This document shows positions 9,666-22,675 of a stretch of DNA of 64,000 nucleotides, in pieces (the first letter of the stretch is position 1; every line of letters starts with the position of its first letter). The notes beneath the pieces are model-generated. The model saw nothing but the letters and a program-made list of their open reading frames with translations. It was not told where the DNA came from and did no database searches. Position numbers and translations under genes: made by a program. Origin of the DNA: Elymus sibiricus (lineage: Eukaryota > Streptophyta > Magnoliopsida > Poales > Poaceae); NCBI GenBank assembly GCA_039707655.1, contig CM077673.1, forward strand, positions 1,932,001 through 1,996,000, given 5' to 3'.

Positions 9666-10966
9666 ATGCTATTACTCACTAATTTTGGGTCCCGGGGCGA
9701 TCCAAATGTTCGGGGAACCCCGGGGTCCGCATACGGGGACCTGGCCAAAACTCGCAGATTTGGTCCATTCTTACCAGTTTTCTATGCTATTATTCACTGG
9801 TTTTTGGTAGTTGTGGTCGTCCGAACGTTTGGGGAAGCTCGGGATGCGGTTATGGGGACCTCGCCAAAACTAACAAATTTTGTCTGTTCCAGCCAGTTTT
9901 CTATGCTATTACTCACTGATTTTGGGTCCCGGGGTGATCCAAACGTTCGGGGAACCCCGGGGTCCGCTTACGGGGACTTCGCCAAAACTCGCAGATTTTT
10001 CAATTCTTACCAGTTTTCTGTGCTATTATTCACTGTTTTTTGGTTGTCGTGGCCGTCCAAACGTTCGGGGAAGCCCGTGGACCGGTTACGGGGACCTCGC
10101 CAAAACTCACAGATTTGGTCCATTCTTACCTGTTTTCTATGCTATTACTCAGTGATTTTGGTTCCCGGGGCGATCCAAATGTTCGGGGGACCCCGGAGTC
10201 CGCTTACCGGGACCTCGCCAAAACTCGCAGATTTTGTCCATTCTGACCAGATTTCTATGCTATTATTCACTGTTTTTTTGTTGTCGTGGTCGTCCGAACA
10301 TTCGGGGAAGCCCGTGGACCGGTTACAGGGACCTCACCAAAACAAGCAGATTTTGCCTGTTCCGGCCAGTTTTCTATGCTACTACTCACTAATTTTGGGT
10401 CTGGGGGCGATCCAAACGTTCGGGGAACCCCGGGGTCCGCTTACGGGCACCTCGCCAAAACTCGCAGATTTGGTCCATTCTGACCAGTTTTCTATGCTAT
10501 TATTCACTGTTTTTGGTTGTCGTGGTCGTCCCAACATTTGGGGATGCCCGGGGTCCGGTTACGTGGACCTCGCCAAAACTCGCAGATTTGGTCCATTCTT
10601 ACCAGTTTTCTAAGCTATTATTCACTTTTTTTGGTTGTCGTGGTCGTCCGAACGTTCGGGGAAGCCCGGGGTCCGGTTACGGGGACCTCGCAAAAACTCG
10701 AAGATTTGGTCCATTCTTACCAGTTTTCTATGCTATTACTCACTCATTTTGGGTCCCGAGGCGATCCAAATGTTGGGGGAACCCCGGGGTCCGCTTATGG
10801 GGAGCTCGCCAAAACTCGCAGATTTTGTCCATTCTGACCAGATTTCTATGCTATCATTCACTGTTTTTCGGTAGTCGTGGTCGTCCGAACATTCGGGGAA
10901 GCCCGGGGTGCGGTTACGGGGACCTCGCCAAAACTAGCAGATTTTGTGTGTCCCGGCTAGTTTCCT
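9666..10966 (+). repeat. HOR unit, 11-mer (1,301 bp), type I, haplotype M
   Basis: Copy of the unit at 5881 (offset 3,785), sharing its private m1, m2 and m3 changes. Confidence 0.95.
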
Positions 10967-12267
10967 ATGCTATTACTCACTAATTTTGGGTCCCGGGGCG
11001 ATCCAAACGTTCGGGGAACCCCGGGGTCCGCATACGGGGACCTGGCCAAAACTCGCAGATTTGGTCCATTCTTACCAGTTTTCTATGCTATTATTCACTG
11101 GTTTTTGGTAGTTGTGGTCGTCCGAACGTTCGGGGAAGCTCGGGATGCGGTTACGGGGACCTCGCCAAAACTAACAAATTTTGTCTGTTCCAGCCAGTTT
11201 TCTATGCTATTACTCACTGATTTTGGGTCCCGGGGTGATCCAAACGTTCGGGGAACCCCGGGGTCCGCTTACGGGGACTTCGCCAAAACTCGCAGATTTT
11301 TCCATTCTTACCAGTTTTCTGTGCTATTATTCACAGTTTTTTGGTTGTCGTGGTCGTCCAAACGTTCAGGGAAGCTCGTGGACCGGTTACGGGGACCTCG
11401 CCAAAACTCACAGATTTGGTCCATTCTTACCTGTTTTCTATGCTATTACTCAGTGATTTTGGTTCCAGGGGCGATCCAAATGTTCGGGGGACCCCGGAGT
11501 CCGCTTACCGGGACCTCGCCAAAACTCGCAGATTTTGTCCATTCTGACCAGATTTCTATGCTATTATTCACTGTTTTTTTGTTGTCGTGGTCGTCCGAAC
11601 ATTCGGGGAAGCCCGTGGACCGGTTACAGGGACCTCGCCAAAACAAGCAGATTTTGCCTGTTCCGGCCAGTTTTCTATGCTACTACTCACTAATTTTGGG
11701 TCTGGGGGCGATCCAAACGTTCGGGGAACCCCGGGGTCCGCTTACGGGCACCTCGCCAAAACTCGCAGATTTGGTCCATTCTGACCAGTTTTCTATGCTA
11801 TTATTCACTGTTTTTGGTTGTCGTGGTCGTCCCAACATTTGGGGATGCCCGGGGTCCGGTTACGTGGACCTCGCCAAAACTCGCAGATTTGGTCTATTCT
11901 TACCAGTTTTCTAAGCTATTATTCACTTTTTTTGGTTGTCGTGGTCGTCCGAACGTTCGGGGAAGCCCGGGGTCCGGTTACGGGGACCTCGCAAAAACTC
12001 GAAGATTTGGTCCATTCTTACCAGTTTTCTATGCTATTACTCACTCATTTTGGGTCCCGAGGCGATCCAAATGTTGGGGGAACCCCGGGGTCCGCTTACG
12101 GGGACCTCGCAAAAACTCGCAGATTTTGTCCATTCTGACCAGATTTCTATGCTATCATTCACTGTTTTTCGGTAGTCGTGGTCGTCCGAACATTCGGGGA
12201 AGCCCGGGGTGCGGTTACGGGGACCTCGCCAAAACTAGCAGATTTTGTGTGTCCCGGCTAGTTTCCT
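10967..12267 (+). repeat. HOR unit, 11-mer (1,301 bp), type I, haplotype T
   Basis: Copy of the unit at 7182, with gaagctcgtgg and ggtctattc shared. A newer private change, ttcaggg in m4 near 11368, postdates the duplication. Confidence 0.95.
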
Positions 12268-13568
12268 ATGCTATTACTCACTAATTTTGGGTCCCGGGGC
12301 GATCCAAACGTTCGGGGAACCCCGGGGTCCGCATACGGGGACCTGGCCAAAACTCGCAGATTTGGTCCATTCTTACCAGTTTTCTATGCTATTATTCACT
12401 GGTTTTTGGTAGTTGTGGTCGTCCGAACGTTCGGGGAAGCTCGGGATGCGGTTATGGGGACCTCGCCAAAACTAACAAATTTTGTCTGTTCCAGCCAGTT
12501 TTCTATGCTATTACTCACTGATTTTGGGTCCCGGGGTGATCCAAACGTTCGGGGAACCCCGGGGTCCGCTTACGGGGACTTCGCCAAAACTCGCAGATTT
12601 TTCCATTCTTACCAGTTTTCTGTGCTATTATTCACTGTTTTTTGGTTGTCGTGGCCGTCCAAACGTTCGGGGAAGCCCGTGGACCGGTTACGGGGACCTC
12701 GCCAAAACTCACAGATTTGGTCCATTCTTACCTGTTTTCTATGCTATTACTCAGTGATTTTGGTTCCCGGGGCGATCCAAATGTTCGGGGGACCCCGGAG
12801 TCCGCTTACCGGGACCTCGCCAAAACTCGCAGATTTTGTCCATTCTGACCAGATTTCTTTGCTATTATTCACTGTTTTTTTGTTGTCGTGGTCGTCCGAA
12901 CATTCGGGGAAGCCCGTGGACCGGTTACAGGGACCTCACCAAAACAAGCAGATTTTGCCTGTTCCGGCCAGTTTTCTATGCTACTACTCACTAATTTTGG
13001 GTCTGGGGGCGATCCAAACGTTCGGGGAACCCCGGGGTCCGCTTACGGGCACCTCGCCAAAACTCGCAGATTTGGTCCATTCTGACCAGTTTTCTATGCT
13101 ATTATTCACTGTTTTTGGTTGTCGTGGTCGTCCCAACATTTGGGGATGCCCGGGGTCCGGTTACGTGGACCTCGCCAAAACTCGCAGATTTGGTCCATTC
13201 TTACCAGTTTTCTAAGCTATTATTCACTTTTTTTGGTTGTCGTGGTCGTCCGAACGTTCGGGGAAGCCCGGGGTCCGGTTACGGGGACCTCGCAAAAACT
13301 CGAAGATTTGGTCCATTCTTACCAGTTTTCTATGCTATTACTCACTCATTTTGGGTCCCGAGGCGATCCAAATGTTGGGGGAACCCCGGGGTCCGCTTAT
13401 GGGGAGCTCGCCAAAACTCGCAGATTTTGTCCATTCTGACCAGATTTCTATGCTATCATTCACTGTTTTTCGGTAGTCGTGGTCGTCCGAACATTCGGGG
13501 AAGCCCGGGGTGCGGTTACGGGGACCTCGCCAAAACTAGCAGATTTTGTGTGTCCCGGCTAGTTTCCT
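12268..13568 (+). repeat. HOR unit, 11-mer (1,301 bp), type I, haplotype M
   Basis: Canonical m1-m11. m6 starts ttgctatt instead of atgctatt (near 12858), a private change. Confidence 0.95.
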
Positions 13569-14869
13569 ATGCTATTACTCACTAATTTTGGGTCCCGGGG
13601 CGATCCAAACGTTCGGGGAACCCCGGGGTCCGCATACGGGGACCTGGCCAAAACTCGCAGATTTGGTCCATTCTTACCAGTTTTCTATGCTATTATTCAC
13701 TGGTTTTTGGTAGTTGTGGTCGTCCGAACGTTCGGGGAAGCTCGGGATGCGGTTACGGGGACCTCGCCAAAACTAACAAATTTTGTCTGTTCCAGCCAGT
13801 TTTCTATGCTATTACTCACTGATTTTGGGTCCCGGGGTGATCCAAACGTTCGGGGAACCCCGGGGTCCGCTTACGGGGACTTCGCCAAAACTCGCAGATT
13901 TTTCCATTCTTACCAGTTTTCTGTGCTATTATTCACAGTTTTTTGGTTGTCGTGGTCGTCCAAACGTTCGGGGAAGCCCGTGGACCGGTTACGGGGACCT
14001 CGCCAAAACTCACAGATTTGGTCCATTCTTACCTGTTTTCTATGCTATTACTCAGTGATTTTGGTTCCAGGGGCGATCTAAATGTTCGGGGGACCCCGGA
14101 GTCCGCTTACTGGGACCTCGCCAAAACTCGCAGATTTTGTCCATTCTGACCAGATTTCTATGCTATTATTCACTGTTTTTTTGTTGTCGTGGTCGTCCGA
14201 ACATTCGGGGAAGCCCGTGGACCGGTTACAGGGACCTCGCCAAAACAAGCAGATTTTGCCTGTTCCGGCCAGTTTTCTATGCTACTACTCACTAATTTTG
14301 GGTCTGGGGGCGATCCAAACGTTCGGGGAACCCCGGGGTCCGCTTACGGGCACCTCGCCAAAACTCGCAGATTTGGTCCATTCTGACCAGTTTTCTATGC
14401 TATTATTCACTGTTTTTGGTTGTCGTGGTCGTCCGAACATTTGGGGATGCCCGGGGTCCGGTTACGTGGACCTCGCCAAAACTCGCAGATTTGGTCCATT
14501 CTTACCAGTTTTCTAAGCTATTATTCACTTTTTTTGGTTGTCGTGGTCGTCCGAACGTTCGGGGAAGCCCGGGGTCCGGTTACGGGGACCTCGCAAAAAC
14601 TCGAAGATTTGGTCCATTCTTACCAGTTTTCTATGCTATTACTCACTCATTTTGGGTCCCGAGGCGATCCAAATGTTGGGGGAACCCCGGGGTCCGCTTA
14701 CGGGGACCTCGCCAAAACTCGCAGATTTTGTCCATTCTGACCAGATTTCTATGCTATCATTCACTGTTTTTCGGTAGTCGTGGTCGTCCGAACATTCGGG
14801 GAAGCCCGGGGTGCGGTTACGGGGACCTCGCCAAAACTAGCAGATTTTGTGTGTCCCGGCTAGTTTCCT
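13569..14869 (+). repeat. HOR unit, 11-mer (1,301 bp), type I, haplotype T
   Basis: Canonical m1-m11. A private C-to-T in m5 (gatctaaatg near 14078) creates a TAA and splits the 315-codon frame found in its neighbours. m5 also has cttactggg. Confidence 0.95.
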
Positions 14870-16170
14870 ATGCTATTACTCACTAATTTTGGGTCCCGGG
14901 GCGATCCAAACGTTCGGGGAACCCCGGGGTCCGCATACGGGGACCTGGCCAAAACTCGCAGATTTGGTCCATTCTTACCAGTTTTCTATGCTATTATTCA
15001 CTGGTTTTTGGTAGTTGTGGTCGTCCGAACGTTCGCGGAAGCTCGGGATGCGGTTACGGGGACCTCGCCAAAACTAACAAATTTTGTCTGTTCCAGCCAG
15101 TTTCCTATGCTATTACTCACTGATTTTGGGTCCCGGGGTGATCTAAACGTTCGGGGAACCCCGGGGTCCGCTTACGGGGACTTCGCCAAAACTCGCAGAT
15201 TTTTCCATTCTTACCAGTTTTCTGTGCTATTATTCACAGTTTTTTGGTTGTCGTGGTCGTCCAAACGTTCGGGGAAGCCCGTGGACCGGTTACGGGGACC
15301 TCGCCAAAACTCACAGATTTGGTCCATTCTTACCTGTTTTCTATGCTATTACTCAGTGATTTTGGTTCCAGGGGCGATCCAAATGTTCGGGGGACCCCGG
15401 AGTCCGCTTACCGGGACCTCGCCAAAACTCGCAGATTTTGTCCATTCTGACCAGATTTCTATGCTATTATTCACTGTTTTTTTGTTGTCGTGGTCGTCCG
15501 AACATTCGGGGAAGCCCGTGGACCGGTTACAGGGACCTCGCCAAAACAAGCAGATTTTGCCTGTTCCGGCCAGTTTTCTATGCTACTACTCACTAATTTT
15601 GGGTCTGGGGGCGATCCAAACGTTCGGGGAACCCCGGGGTCCGCTTACGGGCACCTCGCCAAAACTCGCAGATTTGGTCCATTCTGACCAGTTTTCTATG
15701 CTATTATTCACTGTTTTTGGTTGTCGTGGTCGTCCGAACATTTGGGGATGCCCGGGGTCAGGTTACGTGGACCTCGCCAAAACTCGCAGATTTGGTCCAT
15801 TCTTACTAGTTTTCTAAGCTATTATTCACTTTTTTTGGTTGTCGTGGTCGTCCGAACGTTCGGGGAAGCCCGGGGTCCGGTTACGGGGACCTCGCAAAAA
15901 CTCGAAGATTTGGTCCATTCTTACCAGTTTTCTATGCTATTACTCACTCATTTTGGGTCCCGAGGCGATCCAAATGTTGGGGGAACCCCGGGGTCCGCTT
16001 ACGGGGACCTCGCAAAAACTCGCAGATTTTGTCCATTCTGACCAGATTTCTATGCTATCATTCACTGTTTTTCGGTAGTCGTGGTCGTCCGAACATTCGG
16101 GGAAGCCCGGGGTGCGGTTACGGGGACCTCGCCAAAACTAGCAGATTTTGTGTGTCCCGGCTAGTTTCCT
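14870..16170 (+). repeat. HOR unit, 11-mer (1,301 bp), type I, haplotype T
   Basis: Canonical m1-m11. Private variants gttcgcgg in m2 (near 15034) and gatctaaacg in m3 (near 15142) are shared with the unit at 17472. ggtcagg in m8 (near 15759) is unique. Confidence 0.95.
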
Positions 16171-17471
16171 ATGCTATTACTCACTAATTTTGGGTCCCGG
16201 GGCGATCCAAACGTTCGGGGAACCCCGGGGTCCGCATACGGGGTCCTGGCCAAAACTCGCAGATTTGGTCCATTCTTACCAGTTTTCTATGCTATTATTC
16301 ACTGGTTTTTGGTAGTTGTGGTCGTCCGAACGTTCGGGGAAGCTCGGGATGCGGTTATGGGGACCTCGCCAAAACTAACAAATTTTGTCTGTTCCAGCCA
16401 GTTTTCTATGCTATTACTCACTGATTTTGGGTCCCGGGGTGATCCAAACGTTCGGGGAACCCCGGGGTCCGCTTACGGGGACTTCGCCAAAACTCGCAGA
16501 TTTTTCCATTCTTACCAGTTTTCTGTGCTATTATTCACTGTTTTTTGGTTGTCGTGGCCGTCCAAACGTTCGGGGAAGCCCGTGGACCGGTTACGGGGAC
16601 CTCGCCAAAACTCACAGATTTGGTCCATTCTTACCTGTTTTCTATGCTATTACTCAGTGATTTTGGTTCCCGGGGCGATCCAAATGTTCGGGGGACCCCG
16701 GAGTCCGCTTACCGGGACCTCGCCAAAACTCGCAGATTTTGTCCATTCTGACCAGATTTCTATGCTATTATTCACTGTTTTTTTGTTGTCGTGGTCGTCC
16801 GAACATTCGGGGAAGCCCGTGGACCGGTTACAGGGACCTCACCAAAACAAGCAGATTTTGCCTGTTCCGGCCAGTTTTCTATGCTACTACTCACTAATTT
16901 TGGGTCTGGGGGCGATCCAAACGTTCGGGGAACCCCGGGGTCCGCTTACGGGCACCTCGCCAAAACTCGCAGATTTGGTCCATTCTGACCAGTTTTCTAT
17001 GCTATTATTCACTGTTTTTGGTTGTCGTGGTCGTCCGAACATTTGGGGATGCCCGGGGTCCGGTTACGTGGACCTCGCCAAAACGCGCAGATTTGGTCCA
17101 TTCTTACCAGTTTTCTAAGCTATTATTCACTTTTTTTGGTTGTCGTGGTCGTCCGAACGTTCGGGGAAGCCCGGGGTCCGGTTACGGGGACCTCGCAAAA
17201 ACTCGAAGATTTGGTCCATTCTTACCAGTTTTCTATGCTATTACTCACTCATTTTGGGTCCCGAGGCGATCCAAATGTTGGGGGAACCCCGGGGTCCGCT
17301 TACGGGGACCTCGCCAAAACTCGCAGATTTTGTCCATTCTGACCAGATTTCTATGCTATCATTCACTGTTTTTCGGTAGTCGTGGTCGTCCGAACATTCG
17401 GGGAAGCCCGGGGTGCGGTTACGGGGACCTCGCCAAAACTAGCAGATTTTGTGTGTCCCGGCTAGTTTCCT
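16171..17471 (+). repeat. HOR unit, 11-mer (1,301 bp), type I, haplotype M
   Basis: Canonical m1-m11. Private ggggtcctgg in m1 and aaaacgcgcag in m8. m10 has the rare combination ttacggggacctcgcc, intermediate between the two m10 versions; the same version occurs in the unit at 13569. Confidence 0.94.
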
Positions 17472-18772
17472 ATGCTATTACTCACTAATTTTGGGTCCCG
17501 GGGCGATCCAAACGTTCGGGGAACCCCGGGGTCCGCATACGGGGACCTGGCCAAAACTCGCAGATTTGGTCCATTCTTACCAGTTTTCTATGCTATTATT
17601 CACTGGTTTTTGGTAGTTGTGGTCGTCCGAACGTTCGCGGAAGCTCGGGATGCGGTTACGGGGACCTCGCCAAAACTAACAAATTTTGTCTGTTCCAGCT
17701 AGTTTCCTATGCTATTACTCACTGATTTTGGGTCCCGGGGTGATCTAAACGTTCGGGGAACCCCGGGGTCCGCTTACGGGGACTTCGCCAAAACCCGCAG
17801 ATTTTTCCATTCTTACCAGTTTTCTGTGCTATTATTCACAGTTTTTTGGTTGTCGTGGTCGTCCAAACGTTCGGGGAAGCCCGTGGACCGGTTACGGGGA
17901 CCTCGCCAAAACTCACAGATTTGGTCCATTCTTACCTGTTTTCTATGCTATTACTCAGTGATTTTGGTTCCAGGGGCGATCCAAATGTTCGGGGGACCCC
18001 GGAGTCCGCTTACCGGGACCTCGCCAAAACTCGCAGATTTTGTCCATTCTGACCAGATTTCTATGCTATTATTCACTGTTTTTTTGTTGTCGTGGTCGTC
18101 CGAACATTCGGGGAAGCCCGTGGACCGGTTACAGGGACCTCGCCAAAACAAGCAGATTTTGCCTGTTCCGGCCAGTTTTCTATGCTACTACTCACTAATT
18201 TTGGGTCTGGGGGCGATCCAAACGTTCGGGGAACCCCGGGGTCCGCTTACGGGCACCTCGCCAAAACTCGCAGATTTGGTCCATTCTGACCAGTTTTCTA
18301 TGCTATTATTCACTGTTTTTGGTTGTCGTGGTCGTCCGAACATTTGGGGATGCCCGGGGTCCGGTTACGTGGACCTCGCCAAAACTCGCAGATTTGGTCC
18401 ATTCTTACTAGTTTTCTAAGCTATTATTCACTTTTTTTGGTTGTCGTGGTCGTCCGAACGTTCGGGGAAGCCCGGGGTCCGGTTACGGGGACCTCGCAAA
18501 AACTCGAAGATTTGGTCCATTCTTACCAGTTTTCTATGCTATTACTCACTCATTTTGGGTCCCGAGGCGATCCAAATGTTGGGGGAACCCCGGGGTCCGC
18601 TTACGGGGACCTCGCAAAAACTCGCAGATTTTGTCCATTCTGACCAGATTTCTATGCTATCATTCACTGTTTTTCGGTAGTCGTGGTCGTCCGAACATTC
18701 GGGGAAGCCCGGGGTGCGGTTACGGGGACCTCGCCAAAACTAGCAGATTTTGTGTGTCCCGGCTAGTTTCCT
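17472..18772 (+). repeat. HOR unit, 11-mer (1,301 bp), type I, haplotype T
   Basis: Copy of the unit at 14870 at an offset of 2,602 bp (two HOR units), sharing gttcgcgg and gatctaaacg. m2 ends ctagtttcct, m11-like, a possible short conversion tract. aaaacccgcag in m3 is private. Confidence 0.94.
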
Positions 18773-20073
18773 ATGCTATTACTCACTAATTTTGGGTCCC
18801 GGGGCGATCCAAACGTTCGGGGAACCCCGGGGTCCGCATACGGGGACCTGGCCAAAACTCGCAGATTTGGTCCATTCTTACCAGTTTTCTATGCTATTAT
18901 TCACTGGTTTTTGGTAGTTGTGGTCGTCCGAACGTTCGGGGAAGCTCGGGATGCGGTTATGGGGACCTCGCCAAAACTAACAAATTTTGTCTGTTCCAGC
19001 CAGTTTTCTATGCTATTACTCACTGATTTTGGGTCCCGGGGTGATCCAAACGTTCGGGGAACCCCGGGGTCCGCTTACGGGGACTTCGCCAAAACTCGCA
19101 GATTTTTCCATTCTTACCAGTTTTCTGTGCTATTATTCACTATTTTTTGGTTGTCGTGGCCGTCCAAACGTTCGGGGAAGCCCGTGGACCGGTTACGGGG
19201 ACCTCGCCAAAACTCACAGATTTGGTCCATTCTTACCTGTTTTCTATGCTATTACTCAGTGATTTTGGTTCCAGGGGCGATCCAAATGTTCGGGGGACCC
19301 CGGAGTCCGCTTACCGGGACCTCGCCAAAACTCGCAGATTTTGTCCATTCTGACCAGATTTCTATGCTATTATTCACTGTTTTTTTGTTGTCGTGGTCGT
19401 CCGAACATTCGGGGAAGCCCGTGGACCGGTTACAGGGACCTCGCCAAAACAAGCAGATTTTGCCTGTTCCGGCCAGTTTTCTATGCTACTACTCACTAAT
19501 TTTGGGTCTGGGGGCGATCCAAACGTTCGGGGAACCCCGGGGTCCGCTTACGGGCACCTCGCCAAAACTCGCAGATTTGGTCCATTCTGACCAGTTTTCT
19601 ATGCTATTATTCACTGTTTTTGGTTGTCGTGGTCGTCCGAACATTTGGGGATGCCCGGGGTCCGGTTACGTGGACCTCGCCAAAACTCGCAGATTTGGTC
19701 CATTCTTACTAGTTTTCTAAGCTATTATTCACTTTTTTTGGTTGTCGTGGTCGTCCGAACGTTCGGGGAAGCCCGGGGTCCGGTTACGGGGACCTCGCAA
19801 AAACTCGAAGATTTGGTCCATTCTTACCAGTTTTCTATGCTATTACTCACTCATTTTGGGTCCCGAGGCGATCCAAATGTTGGGGGAACCCCGGGGTCCG
19901 CTTACGGGGACCTCGCAAAAACTCGCAGATTTTGTCCATTCTGACCAGATTTCTATGCTATCATTCACTGTTTTTCGGTAGTCGTGGTCGTCCGAACATT
20001 CGGGGAAGCCCGGGGTGCGGTTACGGGGACCTCGCCAAAACTAGCAGATTTTGTGTGTCCCGGCTAGTTTCCT
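18773..20073 (+). repeat. HOR unit, 11-mer (1,301 bp), type I, mixed haplotype
   Basis: The left part is haplotype M (m2 ttatgg, m4 ggccgtcc) and the right part haplotype T (m5 ttccag, m6 cctcgcc). The switch lies between m4 and m5. Private cactatttttt at the start of m4 (near 19141). Confidence 0.93.
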
Positions 20074-21374
20074 ATGCTATTACTCACTAATTTTGGGTCC
20101 CGGGGCGATCCAAACGTTCGGGGAACCCCGGGGTCCGCAAACGGGGACCTGGCCAAAACTCGTAGATTTGGTCCATTCTTACCAGTTTTCTATGCTATTA
20201 TTCACTGGTTTTTGGTAGTTGTGGTCGTCCGAACGTTCGGGGAAGCTCGGGATGCGGTTATGGGGACCTCGCCAAAACTAACAAATTTTGTCTGTTCCAG
20301 CCAGTTTTCTATGCTATTACTCACTGATTTTGGGTCCCGGGGTGATCCAAACGTTCGGGGAACCCCGGGGTCCGCTTACGGGGACTTCGCCAAAACTCGC
20401 AGATTTTTCCATTCTTACCAGTTTTCTGTGCTATTATTCACTGTTTTTTGGTTGTCGTGGCCGTCCAAACGTTCGGGGAAGCCCGTGGACCGGTTACGGG
20501 GACCTCGCCAAAACTCACAGATTTGGTCCATTCTTACCTGTTTTCTATGCTATTACTCAGTGATTTTGGTTCCCGGGGCGATCCAAATGTTCGGGGGACC
20601 CCGGAGTCCGCTTACCGGGACCTCGCCAAAACTCGCAGATTTTGTCCATTCTGACCAGATTTCTATGCTATTATTCACTGTTTTTTTGTTGTCGTGGTCG
20701 TCCGAACATTCGGGGAAGCCCGTGGACCGGTTACAGGGACCTCACCAAAACAAGCAGATTTTGCCTGTTCCGGCCAGTTTTCTATGCTACTACTCACTAA
20801 TTTTGGGTCTGGGGGCGATCCAAACGTTCGGGGAACCCCGGGGTCCGCTTACGGGCACCTCGCCAAAACTCGCAGATTTGGTCCATTCTGACCAGTTTTC
20901 TATGCTATTATTCACTGTTTTTGGTTGTCGTGGTCGTCCCAACATTTGGGGATGCCCGGGGTCCGGTTACGTGGACCTCGCCAAAACTCGCAGATTTGGT
21001 CCATTCTTACCAGTTTTCTAAGCTATTATTCACTTTTTTTGGTTGTCGTGGTCGTCCGAACGTTCGGGGAAGCCCGGGGTCCGGTTACGGGGACCTCGCA
21101 AAAACTCGAAGATTTGGTCCATTCTTACCAGTTTTCTATGCTATTACTCACTCATTTTGGGTCCCGAGGCGATCCAAATGTTGGGGGAACCCCGGGGTCC
21201 GCTTATGGGGAGCTCGCCAAAACTCGCAGATTTTGTCCATTCTTACCAGATTTCTATGCTATCATTCACTGTTTTTCGGTAGTCGTGGTCGTCCGAACAT
21301 TCGGGGAAGCCCGGGGTGCGGTTACGGGGACCTCGCCAAAACTAGCAGATTTTGTGTGTCCCGGCTGGTTTCCT
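20074..21374 (+). repeat. HOR unit, 11-mer (1,301 bp), type I, haplotype M
   Basis: Canonical m1-m11. Private ccgcaaacgg and ctcgtagat in m1, and ttcttaccag in the m10 tail. m11 ends ggctggtttcc (G for A near 21366), which removes a TAG and lets one frame run 465 codons (20925-22322), the longest in the window. Confidence 0.94.
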
Positions 21375-22675
21375 ATGCTATTACTCACTAATTTTGGGTC
21401 CCGGGGCGATCCAAACGTTCGGGGAACCCCGGGGTCCGCATACGGGGACCTGGCCAAAACTCGCAGATTTGGTCCATTCTTACCAGTTTTCTATGCTATT
21501 ATTCACTGGTTTTTGGTAGTTGTGGTCGTCCGAACGTTCGGGGAAGCTCGGGATGCGGTTACGGGGACCTCGCCAAAACTAACAAATTTTGTCTGTTCCA
21601 GCCAGTTTTCTATGCTATTACTCACTGATTTTGGGTCCCGGGGTGATCCAAACGTTCGGGGAACCCCGGGGTCCGCTTACGGGGACTTCGCCAAAACTCG
21701 CAGATTTTTCCATTCTTACCAGTTTTCTGTGCTATTATTCACAGTTTTTTGGTTGTCGTGGTCGTCCAAACGTTCGGGGAAGCCCGTGGACCGGTTACGG
21801 GGACCTCGCCAAAACTCACAGATTTGGTCCATTCTTACCTGTTTTCTATGCTATTACTCAGTGATTTTGGTTCCAGGGGCGATCCAAATGTTCGGGGGAC
21901 CCCGGAGTCCGCTTACCGGGACCTCGCCAAAACTCGCAGATTTTGTCCATTCTGACCAGATTTCTATGCTATTATTCACTGTTTTTTTGTTGTCGTGGTC
22001 GTCCGAACATTCGGGGAAGCCCGTGGACCGGTTACAGGGACCTCGCCAAAACAAGCAGATTTTGCCTGTTCCGGCCAGTTTTCTATGCTACTACTCACTA
22101 ATTTTGGGTCTGGGGGCGATCCAAACGCTCGGGGAACCCCGGGGTCCGCTTACGGGCACCTCGCCAAAACTCGCAGATTTGGTCCATTCTGACCAGTTTT
22201 CTATGCTATTATTCACTGTTTTTGGTTGTCGTGGTCGTCCCAACATTTGGGGATGCCCGGGGTCCGGTTACGTGGACCTCGCCAAAACTCGCAGATTTGG
22301 TCTATTCTTACCAGTTTTCTAAGCTATTATTCACTTTTTTTGGTTGTCGTGGTCGTCCGAACGTTCGAGGAAGCCCGGGGTCCGGTTACGGGGACCTCGC
22401 AAAAACTCGAAGATTTGGTCCATTCTTACCAGTTTTCTATGCTATTACTCACTCATTTTGGGTCCCGAGGCGATCCAAATGTTGGGGGAACCCCGGGGTC
22501 CGCTTACGGGGACCTCGCAAAAACTCGCAGATTTTGTCCATTCTGACCAGATTTCTATGCTATCATTCACTGTTTTTCGGTAGTCGTGGTCGTCCGAACA
22601 TTCGGGGAAGCCCGGGGTGCGGTTACGGGGACCTCGCCAAAACTAGCAGATTTTGTGTGTCCCGGCTAGTTTCCT
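21375..22675 (+). repeat. HOR unit, 11-mer (1,301 bp), type I, haplotype T
   Basis: Canonical m1-m11. Private aacgctcggg in m7 and gttcgagg in m9. m8 has ggtctattc, as in the units at 7182 and 10967. Confidence 0.94.

Larger units (their letters stand above)
8483..12267 (+). repeat. 3,785-bp super-repeat, copy 2
   Basis: Second copy, directly adjacent to the first. Identity at this offset begins after about 4.6 kb and ends at the m2 haplotype site (8664 against 12449), which brackets the duplicated segment. Confidence 0.9.
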
